Part shown: positions 42,609-56,173 of the stretch, one piece after another
How the letters are laid out: every line of letters starts with the position of its first letter
How positions within the stretch are numbered: the stretch's first letter is position 1
From: Actinomadura rudentiformis
GTDB taxonomy: Bacteria; Actinomycetota; Actinomycetes; Streptosporangiales; Streptosporangiaceae
Assembly (NCBI RefSeq): GCF_008923185.1
Contig: NZ_WBMT01000006.1
Location: forward strand, 124,001-188,000
Reading direction: 5' to 3'
Length of the DNA: 64,000 bases
The notes under the pieces: generated by a model
Databases searched by the model: none
Told to the model about the DNA's origin: nothing
The model's input: the letters and a program-made list of their open reading frames with translations, nothing else
Made by a program: the position numbers and the translations under genes

Positions 42609-42625
42609 GGTCCGTTAATTGGACC
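42609..42625. promoter_or_regulatory. Short palindromic element before the kinase gene
   Basis: GGTCC-GTTAATT-GGACC, a 5-7-5 inverted repeat with a TTAA-type centre 14 bases upstream of the kinase start. Short arms make it a weak operator or promoter-linked candidate. Confidence 0.3.
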
Positions 42626-42755
42626 TGTCGCATAATGCCACCTAAACCACCTGCATGGCGATCGATCACGGCAGACCGGCAAGCTCGGCCCGCGTCGACC
42701 GCGTCGCAGATGCGAAGCCGAGCGCCGAGGCCGGCGCCATGCCCGGTCCGGCGAT

Positions 42756-43598
42756 CTAGTTCGCGTCGCGGCGGCGGAGGTAGCGTTCGAACTCTCGGGC
42801 GATGGCGTCGCCGCTGGCCTCGGGCAGCTCGGCGGCGTCCTTCTGCTCCTCCAGGGTCCGGACGTACTCGGCGACCTCGGAGTCCTCCTCGGCCAGCTCG
42901 TTGACGCCGTTCTCCCAGGCGCGAGCCTCTTCGGGCAGCTCGCCCAGGGGGATCGTGACGTCCAGGAGGTCCTCGACCCGGCGGAGCAGCGCGAGAGTGG
43001 CCTTGGGGGAGGGCGGCTGCGCGACGTAGTGCGGCACCGCCGCCCAGAGCGACACGGTGCTCAGATCGGCCTTGGCGCAGGCGTCCTGCAGCACGCCGAG
43101 GATGCCGGTCGGGCCCTCGTAGCGGGCGGGCTCCAGGTGCAGCGTGGTGACCAGTCCGGCCTCGGAGGCGGCCCCGGTGACGGGGACGGGACGGGTGTGC
43201 GGGGCGTCGGCGAGCAGCGCGCCCAGCAGGACGACGTTCTCCACGCCGAGCTGCATCATGAGGCCCACCAGCTCGCGGCAGAACGAGCGCCAGCGCATGT
43301 TGGGCTCGATGCCGTGCACGAGGACCACGTCCCGGCCGGTCGGGTGGCGGGCCCAGGAGATCCGGGTGGTCGGCCAGGTGATGCCGCGGCTCTCGCCGTC
43401 GCTCATCTCGATGATCGGCCGGGTCACCTGGAAGTCGTAGTAGTCGTCCGGATCGAGCTCGGCGATGGGGACCGCGTCCCAGATGTTCTCCAGATGCTGG
43501 ATGACCCCGCTGGCCGCCTCCCCGGCGTCGTTCCACCCTTCAAAAGCGGCCACGAGCACCGGGTCGACGAGTTCCGGCACGCTTTCGAGCTCGACCAC
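42756..43598 (-). CDS. PAC2-family protein
   Basis: 280 residues. PAC2 signature: LVAAFEGWNDAGEAASGVIQ, VVLVHGIEPNMRWRSFCREL, VENVVLLGALLADAPHTRPV, and WAAVPHYVAQPPSPKATLAL. The family is related to eukaryotic proteasome-assembly chaperones, and in actinobacteria members of this group neighbour metH and mshC. Biochemistry is unclear. AAGGAGG precedes the GTG start. The gene is followed, on the same strand, by the kinase after 160 bases. Confidence 0.9.
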   Translation of the reverse strand: MVELESVPELVDPVLVAAFEGWNDAGEAASGVIQHLENIWDAVPIAELDPDDYYDFQVTRPIIEMSDGESRGITWPTTRISWARHPTGRDVVLVHGIEPNMRWRSFCRELVGLMMQLGVENVVLLGALLADAPHTRPVPVTGAASEAGLVTTLHLEPARYEGPTGILGVLQDACAKADLSTVSLWAAVPHYVAQPPSPKATLALLRRVEDLLDVTIPLGELPEEARAWENGVNELAEEDSEVAEYVRTLEEQKDAAELPEASGDAIAREFERYLRRRDAN

Positions 43599-43778
43599 GC
43601 GCTGCCTCCTTCCGACGTCGGGTACAGCGTCACCGAGGGGGGCGGCATTCCCGGGGGGTTCCGGGGCCCGCTCATGATCGGTGGCTGTCAGCCTACGTCC
43701 TGAGGGGACCTACCCCACCGCCCCGCCGCCCAGACCTCCGGGGTCCCCGGTGGCCGGGCGGAACCGATTACAGTTCGG

Positions 43779-44237
43779 TCACTTGCCGTCCGTGGTGTGG
43801 ACGATGAGGACGTCGCAGGGCGAACGGTGCGAAAGGTTCGCCGGGACCGAACCCAGGAGCCGTCCCGCCAGGCTGTTGAGGCCGCGGTTGCCGACGACCA
43901 CGAGATCCGCCGCGCGGTCCTTGGCGATCTTGGCGATGACGTCGACGGCGTCGCCCTCGACCGCGAGCTCGTCGATGTCCTTGGCGCCGGCCGCGATCGC
44001 CCGCTCCCGGGCGGCGCGCAGGGCGTCCTCCGCCGGCGTGGAGCCCTGCACCTTGTAGGCGAGGTCGCCCAGACGGTCAGAGGCCGTGAGGCGCTCCCGC
44101 GTGGGCATGGGGTGGTAGGCGGAGGCGAGCAGCAGCGTGGCGCCGGTGGCGGCGGCAAGCTGGGCGGCCCTGTCGACCGCGCGGAACGAGGTGTCCGAGC
44201 CGTCGGTGCCGACGAGGATGGTGCGGTACGCGCTCAT
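43779..44237 (-). CDS. Universal stress protein UspA
   Basis: 152 residues. YRTILVGTDGSDTSFRAVDR at the N-terminus and LVVVGNRGLNSLAGRLLGSV with PANLSHRSPCDVLIVHTT at the C-terminus mark a single UspA domain. The G-x2-G-x9-GS pattern (VVGNRGLNSLAGRLLGSVP) predicts ATP binding. It is probably a cytosolic stress-response protein. It is divergent from metH. Confidence 0.93.
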   Translation of the reverse strand: MSAYRTILVGTDGSDTSFRAVDRAAQLAAATGATLLLASAYHPMPTRERLTASDRLGDLAYKVQGSTPAEDALRAARERAIAAGAKDIDELAVEGDAVDVIAKIAKDRAADLVVVGNRGLNSLAGRLLGSVPANLSHRSPCDVLIVHTTDGK

Positions 44238-44399
44238 GCCGCTCCTTACCGGGGAGTAGTTTCAGGTGGGCACGTTATCGGTCTGATGACCCCCGCGTCA
44301 CGGGTCAATCTCGTTCCGTGCGTGACCTGTGTCGCAGTGTTCCCAGCATGTGGACGCTGTCGAGAGAGACGCGAGCGGCCCCGGATAAGGTGGGGCACC

Positions 44400-47876
<3,477 letters not shown>

Positions 47877-47904
47877 GCACGTCCCATCAAAGGAGAGGAG
47901 CTGC

Positions 47905-48573
47905 GTGAACCCGGCGGGGGGACTGCAGGCCGTACTGGCCGACATGGACGGGACACTGATCGACTCCGAACGGCTCTGGCTCGAGGTCGAGACCGACGTG
48001 GTGGCGCGCCTGGGCGGCACCTGGAGCGAGGCCGACCAGCGACATCTGGTCGGCGGCTCGCTCGCGGTCGCCGCCGCCTACATGGTCGCCAAGACCGGCA
48101 CCGGCGTCTCCGAGGAGCAGGTGGGCCGGTGGATGCTGGACGGCATGATCGAGCTGCTCTCGACGCACGTCCCGCTGCTGCCCGGCGCCAAGGAGCTGCT
48201 GTGCGGTCTGCGGGAGGCCGACATCCCGGTCGCGCTGGTCACCTCCAGCCACCGGGCGCTGACCGAGCCGGTCCTCGACGCCATCGGCCGTGACCTCTTC
48301 GCGGTCACGGTGGTGGGCGACGAGGTGACGCACACCAAGCCGCATCCTGAGCCCTACCTGACGGCCGCGGAGCTGCTCGGCGCCGACCCCGTGCGGTGCG
48401 TGGCCATCGAGGACTCGCCCAACGGGCTGGCCTCGGCGCAGGCCGCCGGGTGCGCGACGGTGGCCGTTCCGGGAGTGCTGCCCCCGCCGCCCGCCCCGCG
48501 CCGCACGGTGGTGGGCTCGCTGCAGGAGGTCGACGTGCCGTTCCTGGCCTCGCTCGTCTCCGCCGGGCGCTGA
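47905..48573 (+). CDS. HAD-family phosphatase (beta-phosphoglucomutase-like group)
   Basis: 222 residues. HAD motifs: I in DMDGTLIDSERLWLEVE, II in VALVTSSHRALTE, III in HTKPHPEPYLTAAELLG, and IV in VAIEDSPNGLASAQAAG. A helical cap lies between motif I and II. It probably dephosphorylates small sugar or organic phosphates. The GTG start has GGAGAGGAG upstream. It follows metH at 28 bases and may be in the same transcript; this neighbour is recurrent in actinomycetes. Confidence 0.92.
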   Translation: MNPAGGLQAVLADMDGTLIDSERLWLEVETDVVARLGGTWSEADQRHLVGGSLAVAAAYMVAKTGTGVSEEQVGRWMLDGMIELLSTHVPLLPGAKELLCGLREADIPVALVTSSHRALTEPVLDAIGRDLFAVTVVGDEVTHTKPHPEPYLTAAELLGADPVRCVAIEDSPNGLASAQAAGCATVAVPGVLPPPPAPRRTVVGSLQEVDVPFLASLVSAGR

Positions 48574-48788
48574 GCGGCTCGTACCCGGCCGTCGCTGAGC
48601 GGCCTTCTGGCGGCTCCTGATACCTGCCGGGGTGATCATGCTGGTTGGCTCACGCCTGAGCCCTAGGGGACAGATCACGCTTCCGGATGACACCGCAGGT
48701 CCGACAACCGTCCGCTCGGAGGAGTGGCCTTGCGTTCCGGACGTGTGACGATGGGGGAGAGCACTATCGCACGGATTGAGGGGCCCGC

Positions 48789-49220
48789 ATGATCGAGCTG
48801 ATCAGTTATGGCGTCACCCTGCTGGGGCTGGTCATCAGCTGGGGTGTCTACAAGCGCCGGGGGGCGGCCTCGGGCATGCGCGGCGCCGCCCTGTCCCTGG
48901 TGCCCGCCGCGGCGGCGATGACCGGCGTGACCGAGTTCGTGACGGAGCTGGTCTTCAGCCCCGTGAAGTGGGCCGGCGTGGTCCTCGCGGGCCTCGCCGT
49001 CATGCTCTACCTGACCTCGGGCGTGATGCTGAGCCGCCGGGCCGAGGCCGGTGGCGCCGTGGACGAGGGCAAGGGGGCCAAGCGCAGCAAGGCACCCAAG
49101 GCCGCCAAGCAGCGCAAGCCGGACAAGGCCGTCGAGCAGTCCAGTGGCGGCGCACCCGCCGCCATGGATCCCGACCTCGCCGAGATCGAGGAGATCCTCC
49201 GCAACCGCGGCATCAAATGA
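48789..49220 (+). CDS. Small membrane protein with Lys/Ala-rich tail
   Basis: 143 residues. About three hydrophobic segments are visible: MIELISYGVTLLGLVISWGV; MRGAALSLVPAAAAMTGVTE; VKWAGVVLAGLAVMLYLTSG. A cytosolic basic, Lys/Ala-rich tail (KGAKRSKAPKAAKQRKPDKA) ends with the acidic helix DPDLAEIEEILRNRGIK. Homologues in actinobacteria have no assigned function. It has a weak Shine-Dalgarno (GAGGGGCCCGC). It precedes the terminators at 49267-49386. Confidence 0.7.
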   Translation: MIELISYGVTLLGLVISWGVYKRRGAASGMRGAALSLVPAAAAMTGVTEFVTELVFSPVKWAGVVLAGLAVMLYLTSGVMLSRRAEAGGAVDEGKGAKRSKAPKAAKQRKPDKAVEQSSGGAPAAMDPDLAEIEEILRNRGIK

Positions 49221-49266
49221 CGTCTCCGTGAATGACGTTCCGTAACCGCGGGACCGGATGAGCACC

Positions 49267-49317
49267 GGGCCGCCGAGACACCAGTGTCCCCGTGAGTCAC
49301 ACCTGTCCCGGCGGCCC
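49267..49317. terminator. Long hairpin downstream of the small membrane protein gene
   Basis: GGGCCGCCG (49267-49275) pairs with CGGCGGCCC (49309-49317), extended inward by GACA/TGTC after one mismatch. The loop is long, and no T-run follows. It is probably a first, weak termination or mRNA-stabilising stem before the better one downstream. Confidence 0.5.
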
Positions 49318-49351
49318 GCTCACCCCTGCTCGCCCGAGCGACCCCGACGCG

Positions 49352-49391
49352 GGCCGTCCGGCCGCCCTCCATGCGGCCGGACGGCCTTTCT
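49352..49391 (+). terminator. Rho-independent terminator
   Basis: A perfect 14-bp stem, GGCCGTCCGGCCGC (49352-49365) with its complement at 49373-49386, has a 7-base loop and is followed by TTTCT. It ends the metH-side transcripts before the peptide ABC operon. Confidence 0.85.
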
Positions 49392-49760
49392 GCTGTGCGG
49401 ATTCTGCGCCCACCGCCGTTGACCTGCGGACGATCGATCTCAGATCGGACTCAGAACGGTAAAGCTTCCCTGTGCCGACGGCGTTTCAACATCGCGCACG
49501 CCGCCCGGCTACGTAATATCTGGGCGGTTTGTCCTGCGTGTTGTCCAGGCCACGTGTGCCCAAGATGACGACGAGATCACAAGTCAGATACGGGTACTAG
49601 CAGAGGCCGCCGCACGCGATGGACAGTCGTGCCCGAAGGACTAGGTTTCCCTCCAGCAAACACGGCGTAACGGGCACGGGCAACGGATGATCTCCGCGGC
49701 CGCATGACGTTGGGTCGGCGGCGGAGTGGCCAACAGGCCGAACGGCAGGAGGTACGGAGC
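49392..49760. other. Upstream region of the peptide ABC operon
   Basis: About 370 bases with no supported gene. It must hold the operon's promoter. TTGACC near 49430 and an AT-richer stretch around 49440-49480 are possible elements, but no box pair is convincing. The region includes AGGAGG just before the permease start. Confidence 0.5.
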
Positions 49761-50756
49761 GTGACCGCACCGATCGAGACGACCGGGTCTGAGGCCGAGG
49801 CCCAGCCCGAGGCCGTCCTTGCGGGCGTCGAACGCAAGGCGATCCAGGGCCGCTCGCTCGGTCAGATCGCCTGGTTGCGGCTCAAGCGCGACAAGGTCGC
49901 GATGGCCGGCGGCATCCTGGTGGTGCTGCTGATCCTGATGGCGATCGTCGGACCGTTCCTGGTGGGCGACCCCAACGAGCCGCACAACAACCTGATCGAC
50001 CCGACGCTGTCGCGCCCTAAGACGGGCATCATGCACTCGGGCATCAGCGCCGACCACTGGTTCGGCGTGGACCTGCCGGCCGGCCGGGACATGTTCAGCC
50101 GCATCGTCAACGGCGCCAAGTACTCGCTGCTGATCTCGTTCCTGGCGACGATGCTCGCGGTGGTGCTCGGTGTCTTCTTCGGCGTCATCGCCGGTTACTT
50201 CGGCGGCTGGGTCGACACCCTCATCGCCCGCGCCATGGACATCTTCCTGGCCTTCCCGCTGCTGCTCTTCGCGATCGCCCTCGTCGGCGTCTTCCCCAAC
50301 AGCGCGTTCGGGCTGGAGGGCAACGGGCTGCGGGTGGCGTTCCTGATCTTCGTGATCGGGTTCTTCAGCTGGCCCTATATCGGCCGCATCATCCGCGGCC
50401 AGACCCTGTCGCTGCGGGAGCGCGAGTTCGTGGACGCCGCCCGCAGCATGGGAGCGCGCGCCCCGTACATCCTCTTCCGCGAACTGCTGCCCAACCTGTG
50501 GGCGCCGATCCTCGTCTACGCGACGCTGATGATCCCCACCAACATCATCTTCGAGGCGTCGCTGTCCTTCCTCGGCGTCGGCATCATCCCGCCCACTCCC
50601 AGCTGGGGCGGCATGCTGAACGAGGCCAAGGAGGTCTACGAGATCGCGCCGCACTTCATGTTCTTCCCGGGCATGGCGATCTTCATCACCGTGCTGGCCT
50701 TCAACCTCTTCGGCGACGGCCTCCGGGACGCGCTGGACCCGCGGTCCTCGCGCTGA
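49761..50756 (+). CDS. Peptide ABC transporter permease, DppC type
   Basis: 331 residues with about six membrane helices. The EAA motif, which contacts the ATPases, is in REREFVDAARSMGARAPYIL. The periplasmic N-terminal OppC-type segment carries SADHWFGVDLPAGRDMFSRI. CAGGAGG precedes the GTG start at 49761. It is the first gene of a five-gene operon (permease, binding protein, permease, two ATPases) for import of di- or oligopeptides. Substrate specificity is not visible. Confidence 0.92.
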   Translation: MTAPIETTGSEAEAQPEAVLAGVERKAIQGRSLGQIAWLRLKRDKVAMAGGILVVLLILMAIVGPFLVGDPNEPHNNLIDPTLSRPKTGIMHSGISADHWFGVDLPAGRDMFSRIVNGAKYSLLISFLATMLAVVLGVFFGVIAGYFGGWVDTLIARAMDIFLAFPLLLFAIALVGVFPNSAFGLEGNGLRVAFLIFVIGFFSWPYIGRIIRGQTLSLREREFVDAARSMGARAPYILFRELLPNLWAPILVYATLMIPTNIIFEASLSFLGVGIIPPTPSWGGMLNEAKEVYEIAPHFMFFPGMAIFITVLAFNLFGDGLRDALDPRSSR

Positions 50757-50813
50757 CCCTCATCCACTGTCCCTCGAGAAACCTCGACCGATCCCAAAGG
50801 GAGAGCGAACACA

Positions 50814-52574
50814 ATGAGAAGAACGACACGGAGGGGCACCGCCGTTCTGGCGGTCGGCGTCAGCGCCGCCCTCGTGCTCGCCGCCTGCGGCGGCGGGGAT
50901 GAGGAAGGCGGCGGCAGCGGCGTCTTCGACCAGGGCAGCAAGGCGATCGTCAACCCGAGCGACGCCAAGGGCGGCACCTTGCAGATGCTCCGGACGGGCG
51001 ACTTCGACTCGACCGACCCGGGCAACATGTACTACGCCACGGCCTGGAACTTCAGCCGCCTCTACGCCCGCACGCTGGTGACCTTCAAGTCGGTCGGCGG
51101 CCAGGGCAACCTGGAGATCACGCCGGACCTCGCGACCGGCCTCGGCCAGCCGAGCGCCGACCTGAAGACCTGGACCTACAAGCTGCGTCCGGGCATCAAG
51201 TTCTCCGACGGCACGCCGGTCACGTCCAAGGACGTGAAGTACGCGGTCGCGCGGAGCAACTACTCGCCCGAGGTCATGGAGAAGGGCCCGGTCTACTTCC
51301 GGCAGTACCTGGCCAACCCCAACGGCTACAAGGGCCCGTACAAGGACCCGAACCTCGACAACTTCAAGGGCGTCGAGACCCCTGACGACCAGACCGTGGT
51401 CTTCAAGCTGGCCGCCCCGTTCGCCGAGTTCGACTACCTGGCCACGATCCCGCAGACCGCTCCGGTCCCCAAGGCCGCCGACGCCGGCGCCAAGGGCGGC
51501 GTCAACTACGCCAAGGGCGTCGTGTCCACCGGCCCGTACAAGCTCGACAGCTACGAGCCCGGTAAGTCGATCAAGCTGAGCAAGAACCCGAACTGGGACA
51601 CCAGCGACCCCAACCGCAAGCAGCTCCTCGACAACATCGAGGTTCAGCTGGGCGTCGCGGCCGACGAGGTCGACAACCGCCAGATGGACGGCAGCGCCCA
51701 CATGGACGTCCAGGGCAACGGCGTCAACGCCGCCGCCCGGTCGAAGATCCTCTCCGACCCGGAGCTGAAGAAGAACGCCGACAACCCGACCTCGGGCTTC
51801 CTCTGGTACACGGCCATCAGCCGCCAGGTCGAGCCGTTCACCAACAAGGACTGCCGCATCGCGGTCCAGTACGCCGTCGACAAGACCGGCTACCAGGCGG
51901 CCTACGGTGGCACCACCGGCGGTGACATCGCCTCCACGTTGATGCCGCCGAGCCTGAAGGCGCACCAGAAGTTCGACCTGTACCCGAACAACAACGGCAA
52001 GGGCGACCCGGTCAAGGCCAAGGAGCACCTGGCCAAGTGCGGTAAGCCCAACGGCTTCACCACCAACATCTCCTACCGCACCGAGCGGCCCAAGGAGAAG
52101 GCGGCAGCCGAGTCCGTGAAGGCCTCGCTGGCCAAGGTCGGCATCACCGTCAACATCAAGAACTACCCGGAGGACGGCTACACCGGCGGTGTGGTCGGCG
52201 ACCCGAACTTCGTCAAGAAGAACCAGCTCGGCCTGATGGTCTACGGCTGGGCGGCCGACTTCCCGAGCGGTTTCGGCTTCCTGCAGCAGATCACCGACCC
52301 GGGCGCGCTCAAGGGCACCGGTAGCTCCAACATCTCGCACATCGACCTCCCTGCCATCGCGAAGCAGTTCAAGGACGTCGTGCAGCTGAAGGACGAGGCC
52401 GCGCGCAACAAGGTCTACCAGGAGATCGACAAGGCCGTCATGGAGGACGCGTCGATCATCCCGATGTTGTACGCGAAGAACCTCTACTACCGGAACCCGA
52501 AGGTGACGAACGTGTTCATCAACTACGGGTACTCCGGCATGATCGACTACGCCAACCTCGGGCTCGCCAAGTAA
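50814..52574 (+). CDS. Peptide ABC transporter solute-binding lipoprotein (family 5)
   Basis: 586 residues. A lipoprotein signal ends at the lipobox LVLAAC (Cys about 24), followed by a Gly/Glu-rich linker. Typical SBP_bac_5 segments are present: LEITPDLATGLGQPSADLKT, WTYKLRPGIKFSDGTPVTSK, DCRIAVQYAVDKTGYQAAYG. It is anchored outside the membrane and delivers peptides or nickel-type ligands to the flanking permeases. AAAGGGAG precedes the ATG. Confidence 0.93.
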   Translation: MRRTTRRGTAVLAVGVSAALVLAACGGGDEEGGGSGVFDQGSKAIVNPSDAKGGTLQMLRTGDFDSTDPGNMYYATAWNFSRLYARTLVTFKSVGGQGNLEITPDLATGLGQPSADLKTWTYKLRPGIKFSDGTPVTSKDVKYAVARSNYSPEVMEKGPVYFRQYLANPNGYKGPYKDPNLDNFKGVETPDDQTVVFKLAAPFAEFDYLATIPQTAPVPKAADAGAKGGVNYAKGVVSTGPYKLDSYEPGKSIKLSKNPNWDTSDPNRKQLLDNIEVQLGVAADEVDNRQMDGSAHMDVQGNGVNAAARSKILSDPELKKNADNPTSGFLWYTAISRQVEPFTNKDCRIAVQYAVDKTGYQAAYGGTTGGDIASTLMPPSLKAHQKFDLYPNNNGKGDPVKAKEHLAKCGKPNGFTTNISYRTERPKEKAAAESVKASLAKVGITVNIKNYPEDGYTGGVVGDPNFVKKNQLGLMVYGWAADFPSGFGFLQQITDPGALKGTGSSNISHIDLPAIAKQFKDVVQLKDEAARNKVYQEIDKAVMEDASIIPMLYAKNLYYRNPKVTNVFINYGYSGMIDYANLGLAK

Positions 52575-52656
52575 TTCTGAGAGAGGTGAAGGCAGCGGTG
52601 ACCGGCGCGGCGGCGTCCCACAGGACCCGCCGCGCCGGCCGCCACCGCCGCTCGAA

Positions 52657-53666
<1,010 letters not shown>

Positions 53667-53667
<1 letters not shown>

Positions 53668-54770
53668 TGGCGCGTAAGAACGACAAGCGGGACGACGAGA
53701 TGCGCGACGGCACGTCCACGGCGCCCGCCGGGCCCGCGGACTCCCGGCCGCCGTCCTCCTTCCTCGAAGTGCGCGACCTGCGGATCCACTTCCCCACCGA
53801 CGACGGGCTGGTCAAGTCCGTGGACGGGCTGAGCTTCCAGCTCGAACGCGGCAAGACGCTGGGCATCGTGGGCGAGTCGGGCTCCGGCAAGAGCGTGACC
53901 AGCCTCGGCATCCTCGGCCTGCACAACCGGCGCAACGCCAGGGTCTCGGGCGAGATCTGGCTGGACGGGCAGGAGCTCGTCGGCGCGAGCGAGGAGCAGG
54001 TGCGGCGGCTGCGCGGCCGCGACATGGCGATGATCTTCCAGGACCCGCTGTCCTCGATGCACCCCTTCTACACGGTGGGGCACCAGATCATCGAGGCCTA
54101 CCGGATCCACAACGACGTCACCAGGAAGGTCGCCCGCAAGCACGCGATCGACATGCTCGGCCGGGTCGGCATCCCCAGGCCGGACCGGCGCGTGGACGAC
54201 TACCCGCACCAGTTCTCCGGCGGCATGCGGCAGCGCGCGATGATCGCGATGGCGCTGTCCTGCGACCCGGAGCTGCTGATCGCCGACGAGCCGACCACCG
54301 CGCTGGACGTGACGGTGCAGGCGCAGATCCTGGACCTGCTCCGGGACCTGCAGCGCGAGTTCAACTCCGCCATCATCATGATCACCCACGATCTCGGGGT
54401 GGTCGCCGAGCTGTCGGACGACATCCTGGTGATGTACGGCGGCCGTTGCGTGGAGTACGGCACCGTGGACGATGTGTTCCACGCGCCCGAGCACCCCTAC
54501 ACGTGGGGGCTGCTGGGCTCGATGCCGCGGCTGGACCGGGAGCGCTCGGAGCGGCTGCTGCCCATCAAGGGCACGCCGCCGAGCCTCATCAACCTGCCGT
54601 CCGGTTGTGCCTTCAACCCGCGCTGCGCCTACGCTGAGCTGAACGGCGGCAAGAGCACCGAGGAGCGTCCCGACCTGCGGGACGCGGCCCCCGGCCACCG
54701 GGTCGCCTGCCACCTGCCCGCCGAGAAGCGCCGGCAGATCTGGAACGACGAGATCGCGCCCAAGCTGTGA
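53667..54770 (+). CDS. Peptide ABC transporter ATP-binding protein, DppD type
   Basis: 367 residues. Walker [16 protein letters not shown], signature [16 protein letters not shown], Walker [21 protein letters not shown], and the oligopeptide-family C-terminal Cys-rich region [15 protein letters not shown], which may bind an iron-sulfur cluster. It powers the transporter together with the next ATPase. Its stop overlaps the next start region. Confidence 0.94.
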
Positions 54771-55984
54771 TGGGGGACAACGTGAGCACATCCGACAACC
54801 CGGCGCCGGGGCCCGAGGAGACCCCGCCGGACGCTGCCGCCTCAGAGAAAGCCGCGTCCGAGGGCGCCGCCGGAGCGGCCGCGGCCGCCGCGCCGGTCAA
54901 GGGCACCGGGCGCCGGGGGGAGACGCTGCTGGAGGTCGAGGACCTCGGCAAGCACTTCCCGGTCACGCAGGGCATCGTCTTCAAACGCCAGGTCGGCGCG
55001 GTGAAGGCCGTGGACGGCGTGTCCTTCTCCGTGCGCAAGGGCGAGACGCTCGGCCTGGTGGGCGAGTCCGGCTGCGGCAAGACCACCACCGGCCGCATGA
55101 TCATGCGGCTGCTGGAACCCAGCTTCGGGAAGATCACCTTTGAGGGGCACGACATCACCCACATGTCCCAGCGGGACATGCGGCCGCTCCGCCGTGACAT
55201 CCAGATGATCTTCCAGGACCCGTACTCGTCGCTGAACCCGCGGCAGACCGTCGGCAGCATCGTCGGCGCCGCGTTCCGGCTGCAGGGCGAGCAGCCGCGC
55301 CAGGGGGTCCGGGCGGCGGTGCAGGAGCTGCTGGAGATGGTCGGGCTCAGCCCCGAGCACTACAACCGCTACCCGCACGAGTTCTCCGGCGGCCAGCGGC
55401 AGCGCATCGGCATCGCCCGCACGCTCGCGCTGCGGCCCAAGCTGATCGTCGCCGACGAGCCGGTGTCGGCCCTGGACGTGTCGGTCCAGGCGCAGGTCGT
55501 CAACCTGCTGGAGGACCTGCAGGACGAGCTCGACCTCACCTACGTCGTGATCGCGCACGACCTGTCGGTGGTGCGGCACATCTCCGACCGGGTCGCGGTC
55601 ATGTACCTCGGCAAGCTCGTCGAGATCGCCGACCGGGCGGACCTGTACGAGCGGCCGATGCACCCGTACACCAACGCGCTGCTGTCGGCGGTGCCGATCC
55701 CCGACCCGAGCAAGCGCGAGGGCCGGGACCGGATCCGGCTGCAGGGCGACGTGCCGAGCCCGCTCGACCCGCCGCCCGCCTGCCGCTTCCACACCCGTTG
55801 CTGGAAGGCGCAGGAGATCTGCAAGCAGGTCGAGCCGCCGCTGCAGGAGCTCAGCCCGGGCCACATGGCGGCGTGCCACTTCCCGGAGAACACCACGGTC
55901 AGCGCCACCGACCTGGTGGCCAAGGCCGCGGTCGCCCCGGGCCCGGCCCCCGGCCCGGCGGACTCACCCGTCGGCAAGGACTGA
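54770..55984 (+). CDS. Peptide ABC transporter ATP-binding protein, DppF type
   Basis: About 404 residues. A Pro/Ala-rich N-terminus precedes the ATPase domain: Walker [17 protein letters not shown], signature [20 protein letters not shown], Walker [21 protein letters not shown], and the C-terminal [20 protein letters not shown]. Starts at ATG 54770 or GTG 54782 are both possible. It closes the operon; a terminator follows at 56020-56063. The ATPases may also serve the second permease set downstream. Confidence 0.93.
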   Translation: MGDNVSTSDNPAPGPEETPPDAAASEKAASEGAAGAAAAAAPVKGTGRRGETLLEVEDLGKHFPVTQGIVFKRQVGAVKAVDGVSFSVRKGETLGLVGESGCGKTTTGRMIMRLLEPSFGKITFEGHDITHMSQRDMRPLRRDIQMIFQDPYSSLNPRQTVGSIVGAAFRLQGEQPRQGVRAAVQELLEMVGLSPEHYNRYPHEFSGGQRQRIGIARTLALRPKLIVADEPVSALDVSVQAQVVNLLEDLQDELDLTYVVIAHDLSVVRHISDRVAVMYLGKLVEIADRADLYERPMHPYTNALLSAVPIPDPSKREGRDRIRLQGDVPSPLDPPPACRFHTRCWKAQEICKQVEPPLQELSPGHMAACHFPENTTVSATDLVAKAAVAPGPAPGPADSPVGKD

Positions 55985-56019
55985 CGGCCAGCACACCCGA
56001 CGCCTCCCGGCGGCAGGTG

Positions 56020-56063
56020 ACCGGCCCGTGCGGAGTCGCTCCGCACGGGCCGGTCTTGCTTTC
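56020..56063 (+). terminator. Rho-independent terminator after the peptide ABC operon
   Basis: A perfect 15-bp stem (ACCGGCCCGTGCGGA at 56020-56034 with its complement at 56040-56054) has a 5-base loop and a tail of CTTGCTTTC. It separates the first ABC operon from the second binding-protein gene. Confidence 0.85.
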
Positions 56064-56173
56064 CGGTATACCTTACGTCATGCTCCGGTCACAATCTGTA
56101 CAGGACGGAGCGGCGCGGGGCCGAGCCCTGCAAGGTCGGCTGTGGGTACGACTCGCGGTCATACAGGAGGCGC

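Noticed and set aside
44238..44399. Cobalamin riboswitch before metH
   Set aside because: No B12-box-like sequence or the expected multi-stem structure could be found in this short gap.
49392..49760. Promoter boxes for the first peptide ABC operon
   Set aside because: Several TTGACC- and TTGTCC-like words occur but none has a convincing -10 at proper spacing.
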